Below, piece after piece: positions 33,305 to 40,879 of a stretch of DNA of 46,398 nt (positions are counted from its first letter, which is position 1; every line of letters begins with the position of its first letter). The position numbers were made by a program, and so were the translations under genes. The notes below the pieces were generated by a model. The model searched no databases. It was not told the origin of the DNA and was given only the letters and a program-made list of their open reading frames with translations. The stretch comes from Christensenella sp. UBA4636 (GTDB taxonomy: Bacteria > Bacillota > Clostridia > Christensenellales > Borkfalkiaceae). The stretch is from assembly GCA_002405915.1 (NCBI GenBank), contig DHMS01000042.1, forward strand, positions 1 through 46,398. The letters are read 5' to 3'.

Positions 33305-33454
33305 CGATTATCGGGAAAGTTGAAAGTTGAAAGTTGAAAGTTGAGAGTTGAAAACGCCGCTAAAAACCGTGCCGATACAGACGAAAAAGGTGACGATATC
33401 GACGAAAAAGGTGACGATATCGACGAAAAAAACGACAAAAAACGCCGATAATCG
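33305..33454. repeat. Inverted-repeat-bounded island with two tandem repeats
   Basis: A perfect 10-base inverted repeat (CGATTATCGG at 33305-33314, complement at 33445-33454) encloses five GTTGAAA-type 7-base units (33318-33352) and a 21-base unit (GACGAAAAAGGTGACGATATC) repeated about 2.5 times from 33379. The apparent minus-strand reading frame (SSISSPF units) is a by-product. The remainder of 33219-33533 holds no gene. Confidence 0.65.
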
Positions 33455-33493
33455 ACATATACAAAGGCTTTTATACTTTTAACGCATGTTAAA

Positions 33494-33520
33494 CGACCGA
33501 CTTTAAATTAAAGTCGGTCG
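33494..33520. terminator. Perfect palindromic terminator after the amidohydrolase gene
   Basis: A 12-base-pair stem with a 3-base loop (arm CGACCGACTTTA), 13 bases beyond the amidohydrolase stop. The T-run on the minus strand is short, so efficiency is uncertain. Confidence 0.6.
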
Positions 33521-33533
33521 CGTTTCTTTTTAA

Positions 33534-34331
33534 TTATAGTCCAAGAATTTTTTCGGCGTTTTTGTAGAAAATCAGTTGTTTTTCTTCGTCCGTCAAAGCA
33601 AAGGAATTTAAAAGTTCGACGTACTTTTTCTGCGAACGCCAAGGACTGTCCGTGCCGAAAAGCACTCTTTTTGCGCCGTGCGCGCGCACGAGCTTTAAAA
33701 ACAACTCTTCGCCCATGATATCGGGAGAATAAGCCGTATCGAAGTAAACGTTTTTGCCGCAAAGCTTATCGTAAACTTCTTTCCAATATCCTTCCGCGCC
33801 CATATGCGCAAGTATCAACTTATCGGGGCGCACGTCGGCAAGCATTTTGCAAATTTTTTCAACGGTAGCCTCTTGTCCTTGCGGGTAATTTATATCGAAG
33901 CCGGCATGTATCGTCACCCACAAGCCTTGCTCGTTCGCGGCGTAAATTATATTCTCGTTTTTTCTGTCGGAAATATCGGTATGCTGAAAAAGCGGGTGAA
34001 GCTTTACGCCTTTAAACCCGTAATCTTTGATTTTCTTTATTTTGTCGCAGACGTTGTCGCAACCGGGGTGGATAGCCGCAAAGCTCAAAATCTTATTACT
34101 TTTTTGATTGCTTGCGAATAAATGCTCAATCGTAGAATCGAACGAAAGAGGGTTTGTAAGCACGGGCAAGTTAACGGAAAGACTAACGGAAGAATTTTGC
34201 ATTTCGCCGAGCAAATCGCTTGCCTTGCCGCCTATGGCGTTTTCGAACTTCCCGGGGATTTTCATCGATTCTATCGCCCTATCGGCTAAAAAGTCCGGGA
34301 AAATATGCGTGTGAAAATCAATAATTTTCAT
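33534..34331 (-). CDS. Amidohydrolase (Amidohydro_2 family)
   Basis: A 265-residue TIM-barrel metal-dependent hydrolase. It shows the HTHIFP start (first metal ligands), VKLHP near residue 110, TIHAG near 140, LAHMG near 175 and LFGTDSPW near 225, the full ligand order of the family. Substrate and reaction (hydrolysis or decarboxylation) cannot be read. The ATG is one base after the yhbY stop, so it is cotranscribed. Confidence 0.88.
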   Translation of the reverse strand: MKIIDFHTHIFPDFLADRAIESMKIPGKFENAIGGKASDLLGEMQNSSVSLSVNLPVLTNPLSFDSTIEHLFASNQKSNKILSFAAIHPGCDNVCDKIKKIKDYGFKGVKLHPLFQHTDISDRKNENIIYAANEQGLWVTIHAGFDINYPQGQEATVEKICKMLADVRPDKLILAHMGAEGYWKEVYDKLCGKNVYFDTAYSPDIMGEELFLKLVRAHGAKRVLFGTDSPWRSQKKYVELLNSFALTDEEKQLIFYKNAEKILGL

Positions 34332-34332
34332 G

Positions 34333-34626
34333 TTAGAATTCTATGTGCTTAAAGTCTTTGCGCGAACTTTTCTTGTATAAAACAATCTTTTTTCCTATCA
34401 CGCAAACGACTTCCGCACCCGTCTTTTCGGCGACTTCTTCGGCAAGCACGTCCGCCGCGTCCTCGGCGTTATTCAGCACCGAAATTTTGATAAGTTCGCG
34501 TTTTTCAAGCGCTTGCATAAGGCTTTCCGCCATATTGTCCGTCACGCCGCCTTTTCCTATTTGCGCTATCGGCTCAATAGCCGAAGCAAGGCTTTTTAAA
34601 TTGCTTCTTTGCTTTGAAGTAAACAT
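34333..34626 (-). CDS. yhbY: YhbY-family RNA-binding protein
   Basis: A 97-residue CRS1/YhbY domain protein. LTSKQR-type start (FTSKQRSNLKSLA), the loop IGKGGVTDNM and KRELIKISVL are diagnostic. The family binds pre-50S ribosomal RNA and aids ribosome assembly, which fits its place beside the GTPase Obg. GAGAGG lies 7 bases ahead of the ATG. Confidence 0.93.
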   Translation of the reverse strand: MFTSKQRSNLKSLASAIEPIAQIGKGGVTDNMAESLMQALEKRELIKISVLNNAEDAADVLAEEVAEKTGAEVVCVIGKKIVLYKKSSRKDFKHIEF

Positions 34627-34669
34627 TGTTTTTCCTCTCGTTTTATAAAATATTATAATCGGATTTTTA

Positions 34670-34707
34670 TAAAAAGCGCCTCTATAACTTCGTTATTTGG
34701 CTTTTTT
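34670..34707. terminator. Possible terminator between obg and yhbY
   Basis: ATAAC/GTTAT stem with a GC-containing, imperfect lower part and T-runs on both strands. A TATAAT box for yhbY lies just beyond (about 34652-34657), with no clear -35 box. Confidence 0.4.
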
Positions 34708-34728
34708 GACAAAAACGTACGCAGGTTA

Positions 34729-35994
34729 TCAGTCAACGAAGTCGAACTCTATTTCGCCGATGACTACCGTATCGCCGTCCTTAATTCCTGCGGCGCGCAA
34801 AGCTTTGAACACGCCCTTGTCGCGCAAGGTTTTTTGCATGTACGCAAGCGAATCCATATCGTCTAAAACGACGTTACGAGCAAGCAAATCCACGAGCGGA
34901 CCTACCACGACGTACGCGCCGTCCTCGTCGCGTTCTATCTCGAACTCGTCCTCGCCGGGGCGTTCGTAAACGTATTCTTCGAACTCCATAGGCTTAACGG
35001 GCGGGATATCTTTCAAAACTTGCCACACGCCGTCAAGTAGCTCCTTTACGCCCTCGCCCGTGAGTGCCGAAACGGGGTAAACGGGGTACTTGTCCCCTAC
35101 CTTTTGCTTGAAAATTTTAAGGTTTTCTTCCGCGCCCTCGATATCGATTTTGTTTGCCGCGACAACTTGTTTTACGTCCGCAAGCCCCTCGTTGTACTTA
35201 AAAAGTTCGGCGTTTATCTTAACGAAATCTTCGTACGGGTCACGCCCTTCGCTGCCCGATATATCGACGATATGAACGAGCATGCGCGTTCTTTCGATGT
35301 GGCGTAAAAACTCGTGACCTAACCCCGCGCCTTCCGCCGCGCCCTCGATAAGCCCCGGAATATCCGCAACTACGAAGTTGTCGTCATAATGAGAAACTAC
35401 GCCGAGATTAGGCGAAAGCGTTGTAAAGTGGTACGCCGCTATCTTGGGTTTTGCGCCCGAAATTTTGGATAAAAGCGTGGATTTGCCGACGCTCGGGAAG
35501 CCTAATAAGCCTACGTCCGCGATGGTTTTCAATTCAAGCGTAACGCGTTTCATCTCGGTATGCACGCCTTTCTGCGAAAAATGCGGCGCGTGACGGCGCG
35601 AAGTGCAGAACTTAACGTTGCCTTTTCCGCCGCTGCCGCCTTCCATAACGAGCTTTTTTTCGCCGTCGTAAAACACGTCGCAAATGGGTCTGCCGGTTTG
35701 GGTATCGCGCACGAGCGTGCCGAGCGGAACTTTGATATAAAGGTCCTCGCCGTCCTTGCCGTGGCATTTTTTGGGCCCGCCCTTGCCGCCGTTTTCCGCA
35801 ACGTATTTCTTTTTGAATTCAAAATCGATAAGGCTCGATTTGCCGGCGTCGCCGATAAAGTAAACGTTGCCGCCTCTTCCGCCGTCGCCGCCGTCCGGTC
35901 CGCCGTTGGCAACGCCCTTATAACGGATAAACGAAGTAACGCCGTCGCCGCCGTCGCCCGATTTAATTAAAATGCTTTGTTTGTCTACGAACAT
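34729..35994 (-). CDS. obg: Obg GTPase
   Basis: A 421-residue ribosome-assembly GTPase. The Gly-rich OBG domain comes first (KSGDGGDGVTSFIRYKG, GGDGGRGGNVYF), the G domain follows with GFPSVGKST, DIPGLIEG, AANKID and SALTGEG, and a C-terminal OCT domain ends near residue 420. All are intact and the length is normal. It starts 4 bases after nth with AGGAA. Confidence 0.97.
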   Translation of the reverse strand: MFVDKQSILIKSGDGGDGVTSFIRYKGVANGGPDGGDGGRGGNVYFIGDAGKSSLIDFEFKKKYVAENGGKGGPKKCHGKDGEDLYIKVPLGTLVRDTQTGRPICDVFYDGEKKLVMEGGSGGKGNVKFCTSRRHAPHFSQKGVHTEMKRVTLELKTIADVGLLGFPSVGKSTLLSKISGAKPKIAAYHFTTLSPNLGVVSHYDDNFVVADIPGLIEGAAEGAGLGHEFLRHIERTRMLVHIVDISGSEGRDPYEDFVKINAELFKYNEGLADVKQVVAANKIDIEGAEENLKIFKQKVGDKYPVYPVSALTGEGVKELLDGVWQVLKDIPPVKPMEFEEYVYERPGEDEFEIERDEDGAYVVVGPLVDLLARNVVLDDMDSLAYMQKTLRDKGVFKALRAAGIKDGDTVVIGEIEFDFVD

Positions 35995-35998
35995 ATTT

Positions 35999-36706
35999 TT
36001 ATTCCTCGCTCGCTTGTTCTTTATTTTGCGGCTTTTTATTGTCGCTTTTCAAAAGGGTTTTACTTACCGCCTTTTTGTTCTTTAAGCCGCGCTTTTCGCA
36101 AAGGGAAGAAACGCAGCAATTTTCGCAGTCGGGCCTAATCGCTTTGCAAACCCGTCTGCCGTGATATATTAAGTAATGATGAGCTTTTGCCCACAAATGT
36201 CGGTCAATAAGCCTGTTAAGCGACTTTTCCGTGTCTGTAACGTTGTCGGATTTCGCTAACCCCAAACGGTTGGAAACACGGAAAACGTGCGTATCTACGG
36301 CTATCGCTTCGCCGCCGAAAGCGACCGAATAAACGACGTTCGCCGTCTTTTGCCCTACGCCCGCAAGGGTCTTTAATTCCTTTTGCGTTTCGGGAACCTT
36401 GCCGCCGAATTTTTCGACGATATCCTTTGAAGCCGACAGAATGTGCGCGGCTTTGCTACGATACAATCCGCAACTTTTTATCTTTTCGCCTAATTCTTCC
36501 GCCGAAAGCGTAAGCATTTTTTCCGGCGTGTTATAGTTCTTGAAAAGTTCATTTGTGACGATATTGACCCGCTTGTCCGTGCATTGCGCGCTCAAAATAA
36601 CCGCGACCAAAAGCTCGTACGGAGAAGAATATTCAAGCGCGGGGCGCGCGTTCGGGTAAGCTACCGCAAGAGCCGATATTATTTTGTCCGCTTTAAGCTT
36701 GTCCAT
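35999..36706 (-). CDS. nth: Endonuclease III
   Basis: A 235-residue base-excision repair enzyme acting on oxidised pyrimidines. The helix-hairpin-helix LAGVGQKTANVV carries the catalytic Lys, VDTHVFRVSNRLG the catalytic Asp, and four Cys (CKAIRPDCENCCVSSLC) bind the iron-sulphur cluster. A Lys-rich 30-residue tail extends past the usual end. ATG 36706 with AAGGTG six bases ahead is preferred to GTG 36715. Confidence 0.95.
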   Translation of the reverse strand: MDKLKADKIISALAVAYPNARPALEYSSPYELLVAVILSAQCTDKRVNIVTNELFKNYNTPEKMLTLSAEELGEKIKSCGLYRSKAAHILSASKDIVEKFGGKVPETQKELKTLAGVGQKTANVVYSVAFGGEAIAVDTHVFRVSNRLGLAKSDNVTDTEKSLNRLIDRHLWAKAHHYLIYHGRRVCKAIRPDCENCCVSSLCEKRGLKNKKAVSKTLLKSDNKKPQNKEQASEE

Positions 36707-36738
36707 ACGGCTCACCTTCGCTTCTTTTTTATTTTAAT

Positions 36739-36767
36739 ATTGTATCATATTTTTTTTGTTTATTCAA
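36739..36767 (-). promoter_or_regulatory. Promoter of nth-obg
   Basis: TTGAAT (36762-36767), a 17-base spacer and TACAAT (36739-36744) on the minus strand. Confidence 0.7.
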
Positions 36768-36784
36768 TTGTTTTCTTACTCTTT

Positions 36785-37045
36785 TTAAGTAATTCTCGTC
36801 GAAGTCGTTTTTCCTCCGTCGCTCGAATAGGAAAATATCGCGTAAAAGCCCGAAAAACCGCCGTTTCTTATTATTCGTTGAGCCTTACCGATATACACGG
36901 AAGAAAACTTTGCCGAGATTCCGCACCCGATACGCGCTTCCTTAGGCGTGCCGACGGTCGATACAAAAACGCCCTCTTGCTCCATTAAATCTATAAATTC
37001 AAAAACTTCCGTCTTGGAACGGAAAGTCGCTACTGCCCACTTCAT
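36785..37045 (-). CDS. DUF3343 protein (putative Se/S carrier-like)
   Basis: An 86-residue protein that fits DUF3343: a short start ATFRSKTEVFEF, the GVFVSTVGTPKEARIGCGIS core with one Cys, and a short tail. Family members are proposed sulphur or selenium carriers and are often encoded beside the class V aminotransferase found divergently here. AAGGCGG precedes the ATG. Confidence 0.82.
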   Translation of the reverse strand: MKWAVATFRSKTEVFEFIDLMEQEGVFVSTVGTPKEARIGCGISAKFSSVYIGKAQRIIRNGGFSGFYAIFSYSSDGGKTTSTRIT

Positions 37046-37108
37046 ATATTCCGCCTTCGGGGTCTTTTATACCCCTTTATACAATATATTAAATGAAGAG
37101 GCACTATT

Positions 37109-38233
37109 GTGAGCGTTATTTATTTCGACAACGCCGCGACGGGCGGCGTAAAAAGTCATTCTGTGATTTCCGCGGTCGTTTCGGCACTTACTTCCGTTCA
37201 AGCGAACGCCGGCAGAGGCTCGTCTTTTCTTGCCGTTTCCGCCGCTCGCGAAGTTTACGAAACGCGCAAAATTTTATCGAAAACCTTTAATAATCGACAT
37301 ATAGACAGGGTTATCTTTACGGCGAACTGCACGGAAGCCCTCAATCTTTCTATCTTCGGACTTTGGCGCGGTAGCGGAAACATTGTAGTCGACATTACTA
37401 ACCACAACGCCGTTTTGCGCCCGCTTGCAGCCCTAAAAGCGCGCGGAGCGGAAATTCGTTACGCCTACCCCGCGGATAAAATGCGCATATGCGCAAGCGA
37501 CGTTTTGCCGCTCGTCGATAAAAACACCGCTTTCGTTTGCATAAACGCCGTTTCCAACGTCACGGGCGCGAAAAACGATTTTGAAGAGATAGGCTTAGAG
37601 TTAAAAAAGCTCGGCGTACCGCTCATCGTCGACGGCGCGCAAGCGGGCGGGCATATTCCTATCGATATGCACTCTTCCCATATAAGTTGCTTGTGTCTTG
37701 CGGGGCATAAAGGCATAGGTGCGACGCAAGGCGCGGGAGTCCTCATTTTTGACGAAAGCGTGGAGTTAACCCCTCTTTTATACGGCGGAAGCGGCACCGA
37801 AAGTTTTGCGCCGGTTCCCTCGTCTTACCCCGAAAAATTAGAAGCGGGAACGCTTAATCTGCCCGCGATAAAAGGACTAAAACAAGCGATAATCGATTTA
37901 TCGGCTATCTTTTGTCAAAAACGAAAGAAAATTTACTCGCTTACGGAATGCTTGATAAAAGAGCTTGAAAGCTTTCCCGAAATAAAACTTTTTTCTTTTC
38001 CTAACGAATGCGGAATAGTTTCTTTCTTGCACGAAAACGCCCCGTCCGAGAGAGTGGAAGAAGCGTTGAACGAAAACGGAATAATAGTGAGAAGCGGCTA
38101 TCATTGCGCGCCGAAAATCCACGAATTTTTAGGCACTGCGGACGGCGGACTTACGCGAATAAGCTTGTCCGAATACAACGCCGAGCGTGAGCTTTACGCC
38201 TTTTTATCCGTGCTTTCAAGACTTAAATTTTAG
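37109..38233 (+). CDS. Class V aminotransferase / cysteine desulfurase-like protein
   Basis: A 374-residue PLP enzyme. VIYFDNAATGG opens the fold, VDGAQAGGH supplies the cofactor Asp, and the Schiff-base Lys lies in LAGHKGIGATQG. VRSGYHCAPKIH near the C-terminus holds the Cys that would carry sulphur. It resembles the EF2568-type cysteine desulfurase family found with DUF3343. The start is GTG with AAGAGG 7 bases ahead. It could deliver sulphur (or selenium) to the DUF3343 partner. Confidence 0.88.
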   Translation: MSVIYFDNAATGGVKSHSVISAVVSALTSVQANAGRGSSFLAVSAAREVYETRKILSKTFNNRHIDRVIFTANCTEALNLSIFGLWRGSGNIVVDITNHNAVLRPLAALKARGAEIRYAYPADKMRICASDVLPLVDKNTAFVCINAVSNVTGAKNDFEEIGLELKKLGVPLIVDGAQAGGHIPIDMHSSHISCLCLAGHKGIGATQGAGVLIFDESVELTPLLYGGSGTESFAPVPSSYPEKLEAGTLNLPAIKGLKQAIIDLSAIFCQKRKKIYSLTECLIKELESFPEIKLFSFPNECGIVSFLHENAPSERVEEALNENGIIVRSGYHCAPKIHEFLGTADGGLTRISLSEYNAERELYAFLSVLSRLKF

Positions 38234-38238
38234 CATGT

Positions 38239-38276
38239 TAAAAGCCGTTCTCCACGAAAAAAAAGGACGGCTTTTC
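38239..38276 (+). terminator. Terminator after the cysteine desulfurase-like gene
   Basis: AAAAGCCGT/ACGGCTTTT stem with an A-rich loop, followed by CTTCT. Confidence 0.75.
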
Positions 38277-38285
38277 TTCTAAGTT

Positions 38286-38576
38286 TTAGGATTTTTTGAG
38301 TTTTTCTATAATCCCGTCAAGCTCGGCTTTTCCGTTTTTATCGAGGAACGGATAAAGCATTGACTTGAAAGAATCTAATTCTTCGTTAGACAGTCTGCCC
38401 TCTGCGCGCGCCTTTTCGGCTTCCTTTACGATTGCCGCGACAAGCTCGGGTTTAGACTTGCCCTCATACTGTTTAAGTAGCGAAAACAAAAGTTTTTTGT
38501 TTTCTTCGCCTACGCCTTTTTTGCCGCCGCCCGCGTTCTTTGTCGTTTTGCCGTCGTTATAATCGGAGAACTTCAT
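38286..38576 (-). CDS. Small hypothetical helical protein
   Basis: A 96-residue protein not recognised. It has a Gly/Lys-rich N-terminus (GGGKKGVGEENKK) and then about 70 residues of charged, helix-prone sequence ending EKLKKS. No signal peptide or membrane helix. AAGGG precedes the ATG. It diverges from the next small gene and ends close to the cysteine desulfurase terminator. Confidence 0.65.
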   Translation of the reverse strand: MKFSDYNDGKTTKNAGGGKKGVGEENKKLLFSLLKQYEGKSKPELVAAIVKEAEKARAEGRLSNEELDSFKSMLYPFLDKNGKAELDGIIEKLKKS

Positions 38577-38652
38577 TTTTTTAATCCCTTACGTTTATAT
38601 TTATGCGCGAACAGGAATATAATGTTATAGAATATTATAGGCGGACACGAGA

Positions 38653-39018
38653 ATGGCGTTCAACATAAATCTTTCGCCCGAGATAAAGGCGGTTATACTT
38701 GAAATTGCGAAAGAAGCCGACGAGGAAACTTTTGCGCCTTTCGCCGACAAACTCGGCATCAGCCCGTCCGCGCTCACGGGGCTTTTAAAAGCCTTGCCCG
38801 TCGTTTTGTCCGACGATTTTGACTATAAAAAGCTTATCCCGACCGTCCTACCCGTGCTTGCAAGTTACTTTTTAAGCGGCGGCAAGAAAAGCGAAGACAC
38901 AAAGCAAATCCCCTACGACAGCTTAAAACCCGCCGCGGACTCGAAAAAATTCGAAGTGGAAGAAGTAAAATCCTTTTCGGACAGCCGCGACCTATACCTC
39001 CAAAGCGAAATATTTTGA
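38653..39018 (+). CDS. Small hypothetical protein
   Basis: A 121-residue protein not recognised. The first 75 residues look like a helical bundle (EIAKEADEETFAPFADKLGI, then a hydrophobic VLPVLASYFL), followed by a charged, flexible tail. The ribosome binding site is weak (GAG). Codon use matches neighbours. It is transcribed divergently from the 96-residue gene, with 76 bases between, holding TATAAT-like sequence. Confidence 0.6.
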   Translation: MAFNINLSPEIKAVILEIAKEADEETFAPFADKLGISPSALTGLLKALPVVLSDDFDYKKLIPTVLPVLASYFLSGGKKSEDTKQIPYDSLKPAADSKKFEVEEVKSFSDSRDLYLQSEIF

Positions 39019-39058
39019 TATAATTCTTTTTTCCGCTACTACATAAAGCAAATATCCC

Positions 39059-39106
39059 ACGCAAAAAGCAGTCGCCTTTTATAGAGCAACTGCCTTTTTT
39101 ATACCT
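39059..39106. terminator. Terminator of hipA, copy A of a duplicated terminator
   Basis: Stem GCAGTCGC/GCAACTGC with a 10-base loop and T-runs both sides. Nearly identical, in the same orientation, to 40809-40853 beyond the other end of hipBA. Confidence 0.8.
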
Positions 39107-40369
39107 TTAAATTTCAGTCGCCGCAAACGCGGGCTTCATGTATTCTATCGAGCTTTTGCTCAATCCGTTTTTCTCCGCGACTTTACGCAAGTTTTCGCGA
39201 ACAATCGTAAACATATCTTTCGCGATACTTGCGGCTTGGTTTTTGTCTATCCCGAAATGCTCCGATACCTCTATCGCTAAATCGACGGATAGCGCGTTAT
39301 CGTCCTCGGTAATGTTCAAGGACAAATAATCGCTCCCTAAGCTCGGGTTTACGTCATATAGCGCGGACAGTCGCCAACCTTTATCTGTTAAAACAAATCC
39401 GTGGTTTCGCAAATGGTCGTCTGTGTTAGAAACGGCGATATTGAAAACTATTCGCTTCCAAAGCTCTATTAAATCCTGCCGCGGGTTTGCCCCGTTTGCG
39501 CTTATAAACGCGGCGATATCCAAATAACTTACGTCGCGAGTAGCGTTATCGCCGTCGGATTTTCCGAGAGCCGTCATTGCCGACATAAAATGAATTCTTT
39601 TTTTACCCTCTCTGTCGAAACGTTTCGCCAAAAACGTACTGCCGAGCTTAGAAAACCTCATCAACGCGGATTCGGGAACGTTGAGAGAGCAAAGCCCCGC
39701 TAAATCGAGAATAGTTTTTTCCCAAGCGCCCATGTCGTACTCGTCGTTTTTAGAAGGAAATTTTGCTATCCACAAGTTTCCCTCAACGTCCTTTACAGTT
39801 GCTTTCGGTCTTGCGCCGCCGAGCGACGAACCCGGGGCAAGCAAAAGTTTTAGCCATTTTCCGTCCAAAAGATTTTCTTCTTTTTCAAATTGCCTTGACG
39901 CTTCTTCCAGCGTTCGCAGGCTTTCGAAAGGCGGCGTTGAAAGCTCCTTTTCAGCCGAAAGATATTCGCCGTTTTCCTCTAAGCAAAAACGCAACGCGCC
40001 CATACGCGCTTCGTCGAAAACGCCTAAAACGTAATCGGCTTCGTATAAAGCGTTTACCTTTTTTTGCTTTTCTTCTTCGGCTCTTATTCTCTCTCTGCGC
40101 TTCATCAAAAGTCTGCCCCACCTATCGGGCGCAACGTCCGAAAACACGCCGAATAAAGTCTTTTCGGGCGGCAAATATTGCCGCGCTTTATATGGTTGCA
40201 AGTCGTAATCGAAAAAATTATCCGAAAGAAAACTCGTGAAAAACTCGTCCGCAAACTCGAACGAAAATTTTTCCTTTCCCTTTTGAAAATCTTCATATAA
40301 ATATCCGACCTTGAATTTTACGCCGACGTTATTGTCGAAATACACGTATATCTTTTTATCTTGCGGCAT
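39107..40369 (-). CDS. hipA: HipA-family serine/threonine kinase toxin
   Basis: A 420-residue kinase. The N-terminal couple domain (YVYFDNNVGVKFKVGYLYED) is followed by the Gly-rich loop APGSSLGGARPK, the catalytic NTDDHLRNHG and the metal-binding YDVNPS. E. coli HipA phosphorylates glutamyl-tRNA synthetase and induces dormancy; the target here is unknown. GGAGGAG inside the end of hipB serves as ribosome binding site, 3 bases separating the genes. All key motifs are intact. Confidence 0.9.
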   Translation of the reverse strand: MPQDKKIYVYFDNNVGVKFKVGYLYEDFQKGKEKFSFEFADEFFTSFLSDNFFDYDLQPYKARQYLPPEKTLFGVFSDVAPDRWGRLLMKRRERIRAEEEKQKKVNALYEADYVLGVFDEARMGALRFCLEENGEYLSAEKELSTPPFESLRTLEEASRQFEKEENLLDGKWLKLLLAPGSSLGGARPKATVKDVEGNLWIAKFPSKNDEYDMGAWEKTILDLAGLCSLNVPESALMRFSKLGSTFLAKRFDREGKKRIHFMSAMTALGKSDGDNATRDVSYLDIAAFISANGANPRQDLIELWKRIVFNIAVSNTDDHLRNHGFVLTDKGWRLSALYDVNPSLGSDYLSLNITEDDNALSVDLAIEVSEHFGIDKNQAASIAKDMFTIVRENLRKVAEKNGLSKSSIEYMKPAFAATEI

Positions 40370-40372
40370 AAG

Positions 40373-40702
40373 TTACTCCTCCCTCGTCTTTGTTTTTCTT
40401 GCTCTGCGGCGAGTGGGCAAGTTCAAATCTTGAATAGTTCTGCCTAACTTGTCGTCTTGCGCAACTAAAAGCAAGTCCTTGTCCATATTGTTTAAAGCAT
40501 GCAGAGCCGCCGCGTAATAGCCTATTGCAACGGACGGGCTACCCTTTTCTATCGACCATAAGGTCGCCCTACTTATGTTCGCGCGTTCCGCGACAAGCTC
40601 CACAGACAAATTTCTTCTTAATCTGGCTAATTTTATTTGTTCGCCCATCTGCTCTAATATCTTTACTGTATCCGGAAACAAAAGTATCGTCTTTCTTTTC
40701 AT
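40373..40702 (-). CDS. hipB: HipB-like HTH antitoxin
   Basis: A 109-residue Xre/Cro-type regulator. The helix-turn-helix is residues 18-70 (LSVELVAERANISRATLWSIEKG). A basic tail (TRRRARKTKTREE) follows. It would bind HipA and repress the operon through the palindromes overlapping the promoter. It precedes hipA as usual for hipBA. Confidence 0.87.
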   Translation of the reverse strand: MKRKTILLFPDTVKILEQMGEQIKLARLRRNLSVELVAERANISRATLWSIEKGSPSVAIGYYAAALHALNNMDKDLLLVAQDDKLGRTIQDLNLPTRRRARKTKTREE

Positions 40703-40722
40703 AGTTATTCCTTTTTGTCTTA

Positions 40723-40772
40723 ATGTTTATTATTATAAACATATTACAGCTTTTTTGTCAATAATAATTGAC
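40723..40772 (-). promoter_or_regulatory. hipBA promoter with two inverted-repeat operators
   Basis: TTGACA (40756-40761) and TATAAT (40732-40737) on the minus strand, 18-base spacer. A perfect 8-base inverted repeat with 4-base spacer (40723-40742, arm ATGTTTAT) covers the -10 box; a 6-base one (40757-40772, arm GTCAAT) covers the -35 box. Their centres are 32 bases apart. Confidence 0.75.
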
Positions 40773-40808
40773 GTTATGCTACGATAATATTACATTAAAA
40801 ATTTTTTT

Positions 40809-40853
40809 ACGCAAAAAAGCAGTCGCCTTTTATAGAGCAACTGCCTTTTTATA
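40809..40853. terminator. Terminator of ppdK, copy B of the duplicated terminator
   Basis: The same stem-loop as 39059-39106, 27 bases beyond the ppdK stop, differing only in homopolymer lengths and the ends. Confidence 0.8.
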
Positions 40854-40879
40854 TTTTACCTTTTTACGGTAATTAACGC

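Noticed and set aside
33241..33438. Minus-strand ORF with SSISSPF repeats
   Set aside because: It is a translation of the 21-base tandem repeat in an AT-rich gap, with no ribosome binding site or family match.
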